Part shown: positions 7,511 through 14,763 of the stretch, piece after piece | Layout: each line of letters opens with the position of its first letter | Numbering within the stretch: the first letter of the stretch is position 1 | Source of the DNA: Herbihabitans rhizosphaerae | GTDB taxonomy: Bacteria > Actinomycetota > Actinomycetes > Mycobacteriales > Pseudonocardiaceae | Length of the DNA stretch: 64,000 bases | Direction: 5' to 3' | Assembly: GCF_004216555.1 (NCBI RefSeq) | Contig: NZ_SGWQ01000005.1 | Coordinates: forward strand, 372,001 to 436,000 | The notes under the pieces: model-generated | Databases searched by the model: none | What the model was told of the DNA's origin: nothing | What the model saw: the letters and a program-made list of their open reading frames with translations, nothing else | Translations under genes and position numbers: made by a program

Positions 7511-8082
7511 TGATTGGATGTCATCCAAGACATCGGGACGTCTTTGTCTGTGGCTACGCCCAAGTCGGTTCTACCTTCAGCGACGAACTTTTCGATCCAT
7601 GTAGTCACGTTTTTGACCTGGTGGGTGAAGTCGCGATTCCCCCAATTCTTGATGACCAGAAGGTGGTAGTCGCTCAGCAATCCTACGCAGCCTCTTCCCA
7701 GGTTAGCCATCTCGCCAGGGGCCAGCATAGTCATTTCAGCAACTAGTGCTCTGCATTCACCGGAATGTTCCAAGTAGGAACGATCCATTAGGTCGTCTGG
7801 GTCCGGACCTGCCTCACCATGCTGCTCGGCGTAGGCGTTCGCGTCAGAGATTCCCCTGCTGAGATCCCAAAACCAGTCCCGAAGTTCATCGAGCAGCTTG
7901 GCGTATAGAGCTCGCTTGTTTTCAATGAAGCGATGCCTGTCCTCGCGCAGCCACTGCGTCTCACGCGCTTCCCTTTCGCGTTCCCACCTTCGATTCTCGT
8001 TCTTCCTTGTCGCCAATAGGGTCAGCCCGACACCACTAAGCGCGGAAGCTGCCGATACAACGGCTGTCCAGATGTCTGCCAT
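7507..8082 (-). CDS. Membrane-anchored hypothetical protein, 191 aa (element cargo)
   Basis: Begins MADIWTAVVSAASALSGVGL, one N-terminal transmembrane helix, then a long charged helix ('NENRRWEREREARETQWLREDRHRFIENKRALYAKLLDELRDWFWDL'), as in single-pass coiled-coil proteins. No family recognised. Its A+T content is visibly higher than in neighbouring genes, so it is probably a recent cargo gene. A GAAAGG ribosome site precedes the ATG. It converges on the HAD gene with shared stop bases. A role in exclusion or defence is possible but unsupported. Confidence 0.7.
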   Translation of the reverse strand: MADIWTAVVSAASALSGVGLTLLATRKNENRRWEREREARETQWLREDRHRFIENKRALYAKLLDELRDWFWDLSRGISDANAYAEQHGEAGPDPDDLMDRSYLEHSGECRALVAEMTMLAPGEMANLGRGCVGLLSDYHLLVIKNWGNRDFTHQVKNVTTWIEKFVAEGRTDLGVATDKDVPMSWMTSNH

Positions 8083-8569
8083 TTCGTTGGACGCCTTTCA
8101 GCTATACGAGTACCGCTCGACCGCCTTGGGTGTCGATTGCCGAACTTAGCTCTATGGGATCAAGGGCGCGCCGCCGTTGGCGGCGCGCAGTGGCGGTTGC
8201 GTCGGCGAGCGCACCCATCCCGGCACGGGCGGCTGCCGCTCCGCTTACGCCGCCCGGCCGGTCGGCGCGCCCGCCGCAAGCCGAGCTGCGTACGCCACCG
8301 GCCGGCGTCGCGCCGTTGCCCTGTCGCATGTTCGGAAATCGAAGCCTCGTCGCGGCTCGTTACTGTCCGCGCACGGGCACCGGGACGAGGCGCAACGCGA
8401 CTCACCGGGGCACCCTCGTGGCGAGATCGTCTAACGCCGGGCCACCGGCATCAAGAGCGCCTACGGCGTCGCTACGCGATGGTCGCAAGCGCCCACTCTT
8501 GACACCGCCGGCCCGACGCTAGGAGCGGCCTGTACGAGGGGCAGGGGAGGAACAGGGTGCGGGGAAGTT
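8083..8569. other. Non-coding right-end region of the element
   Basis: About 490 bp without a convincing gene. The first ~80 bp are A+T-richer and should hold the promoter of the minus-strand gene ending at 7507. The rest is very G+C-rich with many short inverted repeats (one perfect hairpin at 8166-8188). Open frames here are typical high-G+C artefacts with Arg/Ala/Pro-rich translations. AICEs often carry origin or clt-like sequences here; none can be proven by eye. Confidence 0.5.
8166..8188. repeat. Perfect 10-bp hairpin
   Basis: GCGCGCCGCC (8166-8175), loop GTT, GGCGGCGCGC (8179-8188). It lies upstream of the minus-strand cargo gene and inside the non-coding right end, with no T-run on either side. 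It could be a terminator isolating the element or part of a single-strand or transfer origin. Confidence 0.6.
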
Positions 8570-8588
8570 GTGCCATTGGCGTGCCATT
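8570..8588 (+). promoter_or_regulatory. Direct repeats near attP: candidate integrase arm-type sites
   Basis: Two copies of GTGCCATT (8570-8577 and 8581-8588), 11 bp apart, lie ~90 bp inside the tRNA-derived attachment core. Tyrosine integrases need arm-type repeats flanking the core, and GTGCCA-type repeats are a familiar sight at AICE ends. Confidence 0.5.
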
Positions 8589-8674
8589 CACGGCGGTCAA
8601 CCACAGTCAACGAGGGCACATGGTGGCACGAGTCATCCGCAGGTCAGGGGCAGTTTCCAGTATGATCACGCTGG

Positions 8675-8715
8675 TTCCCAAGCTGAGAATGCGGGTTCGA
8701 TTCCCGTCATCCGCT
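8675..8715 (+). other. attR: Attachment site (attR): 3' part of tRNA-Gly(CCC)
   Basis: The sequence has the anticodon loop TTCCCAA (8675-8681), the variable region, a T-arm with GGTTCGATTCCC and the acceptor strand CATCCGC plus discriminator T (8708-8715), as in actinobacterial tRNA-Gly(CCC). The bases before the anticodon loop (GCTGG) do not pair with the 3' side of the anticodon stem, and D-arm and 5' acceptor are missing, so this is not a functional tRNA. Such a 3' duplication from anticodon loop to discriminator is how AICEs preserve the tRNA gene. The intact copy should lie to the left, next to int. Confidence 0.85.
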
Positions 8716-8770
8716 CGGGTTGGGCAGGGTGTGCCCGCGGAGAGCGCGGACCGAGACCCTCGCCATTATT

Positions 8771-8791
8771 TCTGGGGGCCGAGCCCCCAGA
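8771..8791 (+). terminator. Strong stem-loop downstream of the tRNA 3' end
   Basis: TCTGGGGGC (8771-8779), loop CGA, GCCCCCAGA (8783-8791), followed by CCCCC and no T-run. It lies 56 bp after the tRNA fragment, so it was probably the terminator of the original tRNA-Gly gene and belongs to the chromosome, not the element. Confidence 0.65.
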
Positions 8792-8837
8792 CCCCCACGG
8801 TGCGAGTTCCGCACTTACCAGCATTGATCTAATGCAC

Positions 8838-8947
8838 TGTGTGTCCGTAGCGGTTGCCGTGTGACACCGCCGATCGACGACCCCGAGGCCGCGAGCTGCT
8901 GGCCTACCCGCAAGCACTGCTGCTCGACTTCAACGGCCCCACCTGCT
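8838..8947 (+). pseudogene. Relic of a GntR/HAD gene junction from a second element
   Basis: The segment repeats the end of the GntR gene and the start of the HAD gene of the resident element. The last GntR codons read VSVAVAV-stop here and VSVEFAV-stop at 6780-6803, and the GTGTGACACCGCCGATCGAC junction is identical. Relative to 6800-6880, about 4 bp are missing after the eighth HAD codon, which breaks the frame, and the catalytic 'DFDGP' has become 'DFNGP'. Similarity ends near 8947. It lies outside attR, so it is a leftover of another related element. Confidence 0.8.
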
Positions 8948-9113
8948 GGTCAGGATCGTTCCTGCTGGTTGTGGCGCGTCGTGGACAGGTTGGCCGGGTG
9001 TCCTTGACGCAGTGGGCGAATCACAACTGGGCGTTGGTGTCGCTCGTCTGGAGACAGGCCACAGAACGGTGGTGCGTTGGTGATCTGGGTCGGTGTTTTC
9101 ACACTTGGCGGGC

Positions 9114-9278
9114 TTAAGCGTGAGGATGGACCGAAGCGCCAACGCGGCGGCGTGCTCGTGACGGCCGCGTGTCCAGCACCAGTGCACCCATCGCGGTGCG
9201 CTCGCCGTAGACGTAGATCGTCCAATGACGACGACGTAGTTCCTCCAGCCATTTGTCGACATCGGGCCAGTCGCTCAT
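9114..9278 (-). pseudogene. Frameshifted small gene related to the one at 57816-58241
   Basis: The open frame gives 54 residues beginning MSDWPDVDKWLEELRRRHWT. After 'GALVLDTRP' it becomes an Arg-rich run and stops. In the next frame the text continues sensibly as 'HEHAAALALRSILTLKPAK'. The intact protein at 57816-58241 has 'LLSELRRRHWTLIRWG' and later 'WALRSILSLPAPG', so this looks like a shortened, frameshifted family member. The ATG overlaps the stop of the upstream mini-gene (ATGA). Confidence 0.5.
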
Positions 9279-9403
9279 CGGACGACTTGCTTGTCACGGC
9301 GCCTTCGTAGCAACGCCCGTGCGCCGGCGCGGATGCCCATTAGCGCGCATGCGCCGTTGAAGAAAAGTGCGAGCCAGACACCGATCATGTCGACGGTGCT
9401 CAT
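9275..9403 (-). CDS. Putative 42-aa single-span membrane protein
   Basis: Translation MSTVDMIGVWLALFFNGACA, then 'LMGIRAGARALLRRRRDKQ': one hydrophobic helix followed by a basic stop-transfer tail. The stop overlaps the ATG of the next gene (ATGA), typical of a real operon. No clear Shine-Dalgarno, so moderate support. Function unknown. Confidence 0.45.
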   Translation of the reverse strand: MSTVDMIGVWLALFFNGACALMGIRAGARALLRRRRDKQVVR

Positions 9404-9638
9404 GATGTGCCCGGGTCCGTCGTTGCGGTGCCCTGCATTTCTCACCCCAGAATTGGCTTGTTCGCTCGTTGCTCACTGTCAGCCGTTTCCCGGCCCGGGG
9501 CCATGTCGACTTCGGCATGTTCATGCTTGCTCGGAATATCGCGTGGTCAGTGGCCCACGCCGCGACCCGCTGGTGGGACGTTGTGGCCGTATGTACGCTG
9601 GTCAGAGGCAGAGCGACAGCACGTCCGACGGGGGCTCG

Positions 9639-11051
9639 ATGAGCGCATCCGGTCCACAGCGTCGGTGTCAGGGTTGCCAGTCGGTGCTCGCCGCCGACAA
9701 CACCGCCCGGCTGTGCGGCAGGTGCCATCGGGACCAGCGCGACCAACTTCGCACCCCACCCGCAGAACTCCGCAACGAGTTCTTCGAGACTCCCGAGTTT
9801 CGTGCGGCTTTCGAGAGTCAGCACATCGGGAAGGTTTTCAAGGCGTACAGGAGCCATCCGCGCCACCTGAGACTGTTCGGCAAGCCGCTCAACCAGGAGC
9901 TTCTTGGTCGGTGGCTCGGTCTCAGTCAAGCTCAGGTGAGTAAACTCGAGAACGGCAAGGCGGAGCAGAATCTGGAGACGCTGCGCAATTACGCACGAAT
10001 ACTGCACCTGCCGCGACATTTGCTCTGGTTCGATTTTCCCGGACAGACCCGCCTGCTGCGGGCCGTCGAAGCCTCTCGAGAGAAGGATTCGCTGATAGCC
10101 CATACTGGCATGGACACGCTGGAGTTGTTGCAGCGCGTTCGGGCTTCGGCGATCAATCCGGCAACGATCGACGCGTTGAACATCACGATCGATCAATTGT
10201 GTTGCGAGTACTCGCATGCGGACGCCCGCGCGCTCGTCGCAACGGCGAAGCAATGGCTCGGCAAGATGACCGAATTGCTGAATGGTCGCCTGACTCTGGC
10301 GCAGCATCGCGATGTTCTCAACGACGCTGGCATGCTCGCGTTGCTCGTGGGTTGCCTCGAATACGACCTCGGCAACACCAGAGCCGCTGAGGCGACCCGG
10401 CACATGGCAATGAAGCTCGGCGAGGAATCGGGTGACTCGGCGATCGTCGCATGGGCACACGAAATGCTGGCATGGTTCCACCTGACCGCCGGGAGGTACG
10501 CCGCGATGATCCCGGCAGCGGAAGCGGGGGTGCTGGCTGCTCCATCGCAGTCGGTCGCGGTGCAGCTCTACGGCCAACAAGCAAAGGCATACGCCCGCAT
10601 GGGTCAGGCGGAAGAGGCTCACCAAGCGCTGGAAAGCGGCCGTGCGCTGCTCGACAAGCTGCCCTATCCCGAACGGCCGGAGCATCACTTCGTCGTCGAC
10701 CCGGACAAGTGGGATTTCTACGCGATGGACACGTACCGCATTGTCGGCGAGGATCAACTCGCGGAACGCAACGCGAACGAAGTCATCCGGCGCAGTGTCA
10801 ACCCCGAAGGCGAATCGGTCTCTCCGATGCGCAACGCGGAAGCCCAGTTGACGCTCGCCGTCATCGCGGCGAGGCGAGGCGACATTGACGAGGCTGCGGC
10901 ACTAGGCGTTCCGGCCCTCCAGCACGATCGGTGGAGTCGCCCATCTCTCCTCCTGGTCGCTGGCGAGCTGGAGGATGAACTCGACAACTACGGCGCGGAT
11001 GCAGGCGCCGACTTTCGCGAGATGTTCGGCGACGTCAAGCGCGCCAGGTGA
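9639..11051 (+). CDS. XRE-family regulator with TPR-like C-terminal domain
   Basis: A 470-residue protein. It opens with a small Cys knuckle region ('CQGCQSVLAADNTARLCGRC'), followed by an XRE helix-turn-helix ('ELLGRWLGLSQAQVSKLENGKAEQNLETLRNYARIL', ~residues 90-125) and a long alpha-helical part with TPR-type helices. This is a common Streptomyces/Pseudonocardiaceae regulator architecture. I chose ATG 9639 because upstream residues in the open frame (from 9291) are low-complexity and overlap the minus-strand mini-genes. It stands alone next to the attachment site and may be a remnant of an integrated element. Confidence 0.8.
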   Translation: MSASGPQRRCQGCQSVLAADNTARLCGRCHRDQRDQLRTPPAELRNEFFETPEFRAAFESQHIGKVFKAYRSHPRHLRLFGKPLNQELLGRWLGLSQAQVSKLENGKAEQNLETLRNYARILHLPRHLLWFDFPGQTRLLRAVEASREKDSLIAHTGMDTLELLQRVRASAINPATIDALNITIDQLCCEYSHADARALVATAKQWLGKMTELLNGRLTLAQHRDVLNDAGMLALLVGCLEYDLGNTRAAEATRHMAMKLGEESGDSAIVAWAHEMLAWFHLTAGRYAAMIPAAEAGVLAAPSQSVAVQLYGQQAKAYARMGQAEEAHQALESGRALLDKLPYPERPEHHFVVDPDKWDFYAMDTYRIVGEDQLAERNANEVIRRSVNPEGESVSPMRNAEAQLTLAVIAARRGDIDEAAALGVPALQHDRWSRPSLLLVAGELEDELDNYGADAGADFREMFGDVKRAR

Positions 11052-11062
11052 TTCTTTCTGGG

Positions 11063-11509
11063 TCACTCGTTGAGGTTGTGCTCGCGCAGGATCTCGTCGA
11101 AGGCGTCGGGGTTTTGGCGCAGGCGATCGAATTTGGCCTCGGTGATCGGGGTGCTGCGTTCGGCGGACATGAAGTGGACCTTGGGGTCGTTGATGAGCCA
11201 GCTCAGGGTGTAGCCATCCGAGGTTCGGCGAGCTATCCAGCCGGGGCCGTAGATGTTGTCGGCGTCGTTGGGTGGCCGCTCGGGTGCGACCTGCGGCGGA
11301 CCCATTGTGTAGCCGACCGCCTCGTGTTCGTGGGCTTGGGCGATCGAGGTGAGGGCGGCGGGATCGTCAGCGAGGCGCTCGAATTCCGCTTCGGTGATCG
11401 TCGCGATGTGCACGCGCGTGCCCTCGGGGATGGCGTGCTCCCAGGTGAGCATGTAGCCGTCCGGTCGACGTTGGGCGTACCAGCCGTCGCCGCGCAGGAA
11501 ATCGTTCAT
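11063..11509 (-). CDS. Hypothetical protein with two tandem repeats, 148 aa
   Basis: The protein is two copies of a ~60-residue unit: 'GDGWYAQRRPDGYMLTWEH...ITEAEFERLADDPAALTSIAQAHE' and 'GPGWIARRTSDGYTLSWLI...ITEAKFDRLRQNPDAFDEILREHN'. Each begins with a Trp-containing beta hairpin and ends with a helix. No family recognised. It starts 1 bp after the stop of the AlbA_2-like gene, so the two form an operon. Confidence 0.75.
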   Translation of the reverse strand: MNDFLRGDGWYAQRRPDGYMLTWEHAIPEGTRVHIATITEAEFERLADDPAALTSIAQAHEHEAVGYTMGPPQVAPERPPNDADNIYGPGWIARRTSDGYTLSWLINDPKVHFMSAERSTPITEAKFDRLRQNPDAFDEILREHNLNE

Positions 11510-11510
11510 G

Positions 11511-12473
11511 TCAGGTGCCGATCGACCAGGTGGCGATGCGCCATGATCGGTCCATGGCGGCGGGCTTCTCCTCCTCGCCCGTTCGAGAGTCGAGTCGGGC
11601 GGTCCACGGTACCGTGCGCTCCGCGCCGCTGATCGAGATTTCCATGTCCAACCGAAGCTCCTCGGAGCGCCCCAGATCCTCGGCCCATCCGATGGTTTCT
11701 TCCGGGGTGCCCGAGTATGTGGTCATCGCGTAGAAGTTTACGGTCGTCGGGGTCTCTATGTGGACGGCCGGAATGTCTCGCGTCTGTGGAAAGGGCGCGA
11801 AGTCGATATTCAAGACGAACGGTTCGCCGGTGGCGCTCTGAATGATGGCGCGTTGTCGATGGCGAGGAAATGTAACCGCGTTGCTGAGGTCGACGAATAC
11901 CTTCGCGTGGAAGGTCAGTCGTATCACCGGGTCGGAGTCGATGTAGTACTCGGCCGTCGCGCCGGCGCTGAGGAACTCGATCTCCGGAATCTCGGCGGTC
12001 GGGGCGAGGAGTCGCATCAGCTCGCGGCGGCGGATGCTTCGCGTCGTGGAGCCGTCTCGCCAGGGGACTTCGAGCTGCGCCTGGCCACGGCCGTCGGTGC
12101 GGACGACGTAGGGTGCGCGATCTGTTTCCAGCAGTAGGCCGACTACCGCACCCTCGTCGACTGATACGACGAGGTGGGTCATATCGGGGCGCACGTCTTC
12201 GAAATACTTCGCTACTCCGGGCCACCAGTCTTGGATATCGGTCGACTCGGGTGTGTGGATCTGTCCGGTGCTCTCATCGATACCGACGATCCAGAGTACG
12301 TCTTCGCCACGCGCGGCATTGCAGATGGCGGCGATCTGGCGCGCTGCTTTCCGTTTGTCGTCCGGAAACTGTCTCTTCAGTTCCACGAAAGAGTCTTCGC
12401 GACCCTTGCGGTGCTGCTTGGCGTGTTCGATTTCCAGTAAGATCGCTGCTTCCAGCTGCCGCTTACTGCGCAC
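11511..12473 (-). CDS. Schlafen/AlbA_2-like domain protein, 320 aa
   Basis: The first ~150 residues fit the AlbA_2 (divergent AAA-4/Schlafen-like) fold: 'REDSFVELKRQFPDDKRKAARQIAAICNAARGEDVLWIVGIDES' followed by 'WWPGVAKYFEDVRPDMTHLVVSVDEGAVVGLLLETDRAPYVV'. The C-terminal half is beta-rich and unrecognised. It starts at GTG 12473 and is coupled to the two-repeat protein downstream. AlbA_2 proteins are putative nucleic-acid-binding proteins and occur in defence islands. The position beside a mobile-element insertion point makes a defence role possible. Confidence 0.65.
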   Translation of the reverse strand: MRSKRQLEAAILLEIEHAKQHRKGREDSFVELKRQFPDDKRKAARQIAAICNAARGEDVLWIVGIDESTGQIHTPESTDIQDWWPGVAKYFEDVRPDMTHLVVSVDEGAVVGLLLETDRAPYVVRTDGRGQAQLEVPWRDGSTTRSIRRRELMRLLAPTAEIPEIEFLSAGATAEYYIDSDPVIRLTFHAKVFVDLSNAVTFPRHRQRAIIQSATGEPFVLNIDFAPFPQTRDIPAVHIETPTTVNFYAMTTYSGTPEETIGWAEDLGRSEELRLDMEISISGAERTVPWTARLDSRTGEEEKPAAMDRSWRIATWSIGT

Positions 12474-12482
12474 TCCCCGATG

Positions 12483-12494
12483 CTAGCGCGCTAG
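12483..12494. promoter_or_regulatory. 12-bp palindrome CTAGCGCGCTAG overlapping the dcd promoter
   Basis: A perfect palindrome ends 10 bp before the dcd GTG. It overlaps a TAGGGT hexamer (12492-12497) that stands 6 nt before the start and looks like the -10 box of a leaderless promoter. It may be an operator for dcd or for the divergent AlbA_2-like gene. Confidence 0.4.
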
Positions 12495-12503
12495 GGTGGG
12501 CCG

Positions 12504-13088
12504 GTGCTGCTGAGCGATCGCGATCTTCACAAGGAGCTCGACTCCGGCCGGTTCGGGCTCGAGCCGTTCGACGAGGCGATGGTGCAGCCGTCGAGCATCG
12601 ACGTCCGGCTGGACCGCTTCTTCCGCGTCTTCAACAACACGCGGTACACCCACATCGACCCGCGCCAGCAGCAGGACGATCTCACCTCGCTCGTGGAGAC
12701 CGACGGCGACGCACCGTTCGTGCTGCACCCGGGCGAGTTCGTGCTCGGCTCCACGTTCGAGCTGGTCACGCTGCCTGATGATCTCGCGGGCCGGCTCGAA
12801 GGCAAGTCGAGCCTCGGGCGGCTGGGGCTGCTGACGCACTCGACGGCGGGGTTCATCGATCCCGGATTTTCCGGGCACATCACGTTGGAGCTGTCCAATG
12901 TGGCGAACCTGCCGATCACGCTGTGGCCGGGCATGAAGATCGGCCAACTGTGCCTGTTCCGGCTCACCAGCGCGGCCGAGCACCCGTACGGCTCGGCCCG
13001 CGCCGGGTCGAAGTACCAGGGGCAGCGCGGTCCTACGCCGTCGCGCGCGTATCGCAACTTCCACCAGGTGGACACGCACAGGGGCTGA
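12504..13088 (+). CDS. dcd: dCTP deaminase
   Basis: A 194-residue protein with the family signatures '[37 protein letters not shown]' and 'MKIGQLCLF'. The C-terminal end '[16 protein letters not shown]' is the lid that closes over nucleotide. In Actinobacteria the enzyme converts dCTP to dUTP or, in bifunctional members, to dUMP, feeding thymidylate synthesis. GTG 12504 seems leaderless. dcd next to a tRNA-Gly gene is a conserved actinobacterial arrangement, which agrees with the attachment site to its left. Confidence 0.97.
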   Translation: MLLSDRDLHKELDSGRFGLEPFDEAMVQPSSIDVRLDRFFRVFNNTRYTHIDPRQQQDDLTSLVETDGDAPFVLHPGEFVLGSTFELVTLPDDLAGRLEGKSSLGRLGLLTHSTAGFIDPGFSGHITLELSNVANLPITLWPGMKIGQLCLFRLTSAAEHPYGSARAGSKYQGQRGPTPSRAYRNFHQVDTHRG

Positions 13089-13140
13089 CGTCACACCCGC
13101 GTCGGGAAGGCCGGCGCACAGCGGAGCGTTGATCTCCCAT

Positions 13141-14220
13141 GTGAACGTGGACGTGGTGGTGATCGGCGCGGGCCAGGCCGGCCTGTCGGCGGCCTTTCAC
13201 CTGCGGCGACTGGGTTTCCGGCCGTTCGACGACTTCGTGGTGCTCGACTCCAACGCCTCGCCGGGCGGCGCGTGGCAGCACCGGTGGAACTCGCTGACCA
13301 TGGCCGACGTGCACGGCATCGCGAACCTTCCGGAGCTGCCCGTGCCGGAGGCCGCCGCGGCCGAGCGTGCCAACGACTTCGTGCCGCACTATTTCGCAGA
13401 CTATGAGCAGCGCTTCGAGCTTCCGGTGATCAGGCCGGTGACCGTCGACGCCGTGCACGACGGCGACCGGCTCGATGTGGTCACCAGCGACGGCACCTGG
13501 AACGCGCGGGCGATCATCAACGCGACTGGCACGTGGACGCGGCCGTTCGTACCGAGGTACCCGGGCGCGGACACGTTCCGCGGTCGGCAGTTGCACACGG
13601 CCGACTATCGGGGCGCGCACGAGTTCGCCGGCCAGCACGTGGTCGTGGTCGGCGGCGGCGCGTCCGCGGTGCAACTCCTGGCCGAGATCTCCGAGGTGGC
13701 GACCACCACGTGGGTGACCCGCCGCCCGCCGATCTGGCGCGACGACGACTTCACCCCAGAAGTGGGTCGCGCGATCGTGGCGATGGTGGACGAGCGGGTG
13801 CGCGCCGGACTTCCCCCACGCAGCGTCGTGAGTGTGACGGGGCTGCACCTTCGCGAACAGGAGCGGGCCGCGGCCGAGCGTGGGGCCTACGAACGGCACC
13901 CGATGTTCTCGCGGGTGACACCCGACGGGGTGACGTGGGACGACGGGCGCGAGCAGCGCGCGGACGCGATCCTCTGGGCGACCGGTTTCCGGGCGGCCCT
14001 GGCACACCTGGCACCGCTGCGGCTGCGCGGACCGGCCGGCGGAATCACCATGGACGGCACCCGCGTGGTCCACGATCCGCGTATCCAGTTGGTCGGCTAC
14101 GGCCCGTCGGCGAGCACGATCGGCGCCAACCGGGCCGGCCGTGCCGCCGCCGTGGAGATCCGAAACCTGTTGCGGGACAAGGACTCCAACCTGGTCGGTG
14201 GGCTCCCACGCACAGCGTGA
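13141..14220 (+). CDS. FAD-dependent monooxygenase / oxidoreductase
   Basis: Two Rossmann motifs are visible: 'DVVVIGAGQAGLSAAFHLRR' at the N-terminus (FAD) and 'HVVVVGGGASAVQLLAEI' near residue 165 (NADPH). Between them lies the 'ATGTWTRPFVPRYPG' segment typical of flavin-containing monooxygenase / CzcO-like proteins. About 359 residues. I chose GTG 13141, just before the first beta strand; TTG 13129 is possible but has its Shine-Dalgarno only 2 nt away. Substrate unknown. Confidence 0.85.
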   Translation: MNVDVVVIGAGQAGLSAAFHLRRLGFRPFDDFVVLDSNASPGGAWQHRWNSLTMADVHGIANLPELPVPEAAAAERANDFVPHYFADYEQRFELPVIRPVTVDAVHDGDRLDVVTSDGTWNARAIINATGTWTRPFVPRYPGADTFRGRQLHTADYRGAHEFAGQHVVVVGGGASAVQLLAEISEVATTTWVTRRPPIWRDDDFTPEVGRAIVAMVDERVRAGLPPRSVVSVTGLHLREQERAAAERGAYERHPMFSRVTPDGVTWDDGREQRADAILWATGFRAALAHLAPLRLRGPAGGITMDGTRVVHDPRIQLVGYGPSASTIGANRAGRAAAVEIRNLLRDKDSNLVGGLPRTA

Positions 14221-14235
14221 GAACCCACCGCGACC
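14193..14235. terminator. Long imperfect hairpin between convergent genes
   Basis: GGTCGGTGGG (from 14193) pairs with CCCACCG-C-GACC (to 14235), with an inner CACGC-ACA-GCGTG stem. The structure overlaps the stop of the monooxygenase gene and ends at the stop of the convergent secreted-protein gene, so it can serve as bidirectional terminator. Confidence 0.6.
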
Positions 14236-14236
14236 G

Positions 14237-14593
14237 TTACGGGCTGACCCGGCAGAGGAACCAGCGGCGGTTGGTCTCGTCCCACAGACACGCCTGGTCG
14301 GCGTACGGGCGACTCTCCGTCGTGACACGACCGAACCACATGCTGCTGGTGAGGACATGCACGTCGTGAATGAGCGCGACGTGCACCATGTGTCCCTCGT
14401 CCGAGATTCCCTCCGCGTATCGGGATCCGTCCGGGTTGATCCGGAGGCACGCGGCCCACTTGCCGGACCAGTCCCAGGTGCACCCCGACGCGTTGGCCGC
14501 TGCCGGAGCCGCACCCGCGGAACCGCTCGTCCCCATGATCACCGCTGTCGCCGCGGCGGCGATCGCCAGCGTCCCGCCCAGAATCTTCCGCAT
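14237..14593 (-). CDS. Small secreted protein, 118 aa
   Basis: Starts MRKILGGTLAIAAAATAVIM, a Sec signal peptide with a likely cleavage after 'AGAAPA'. The mature part is Trp/Cys-containing ('CTWDWSGKWAACLRINPDG', 'ACLWDETNRRWFLC'), with four Cys that could form two disulfides. GAAGGAG precedes ATG 14593 by 8 nt, so I discarded the longer frame reaching 14770. Function unknown; exported. Confidence 0.75.
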   Translation of the reverse strand: MRKILGGTLAIAAAATAVIMGTSGSAGAAPAAANASGCTWDWSGKWAACLRINPDGSRYAEGISDEGHMVHVALIHDVHVLTSSMWFGRVTTESRPYADQACLWDETNRRWFLCRVSP

Positions 14594-14763
14594 CCCGTGG
14601 TCTCCTTCGTTGTCGATCGGTTGCGCGGCGGACCATATGGGGCGGGTGCTGTCATTCCGCTGACATTCGCTGGTCCGGCCGCACATCACGTGATCGCGCG
14701 ATTGCCAGGGAGTTCGCAGGAAACTCCCAGGGGCACGCCAGCCCGGTGCGATCTGATTCGCCC

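Noticed and set aside
8137-8502. Open frames in the G+C-rich right end of the AICE
   Set aside because: Arg/Ala/Pro-rich translations in several frames at once, no ribosome sites, no recognisable motifs.
8640-8715. A complete tRNA gene
   Set aside because: The bases before the anticodon loop do not pair with the 3' anticodon strand, and no D-arm or 5' acceptor is present; only the 3' part is tRNA-derived.
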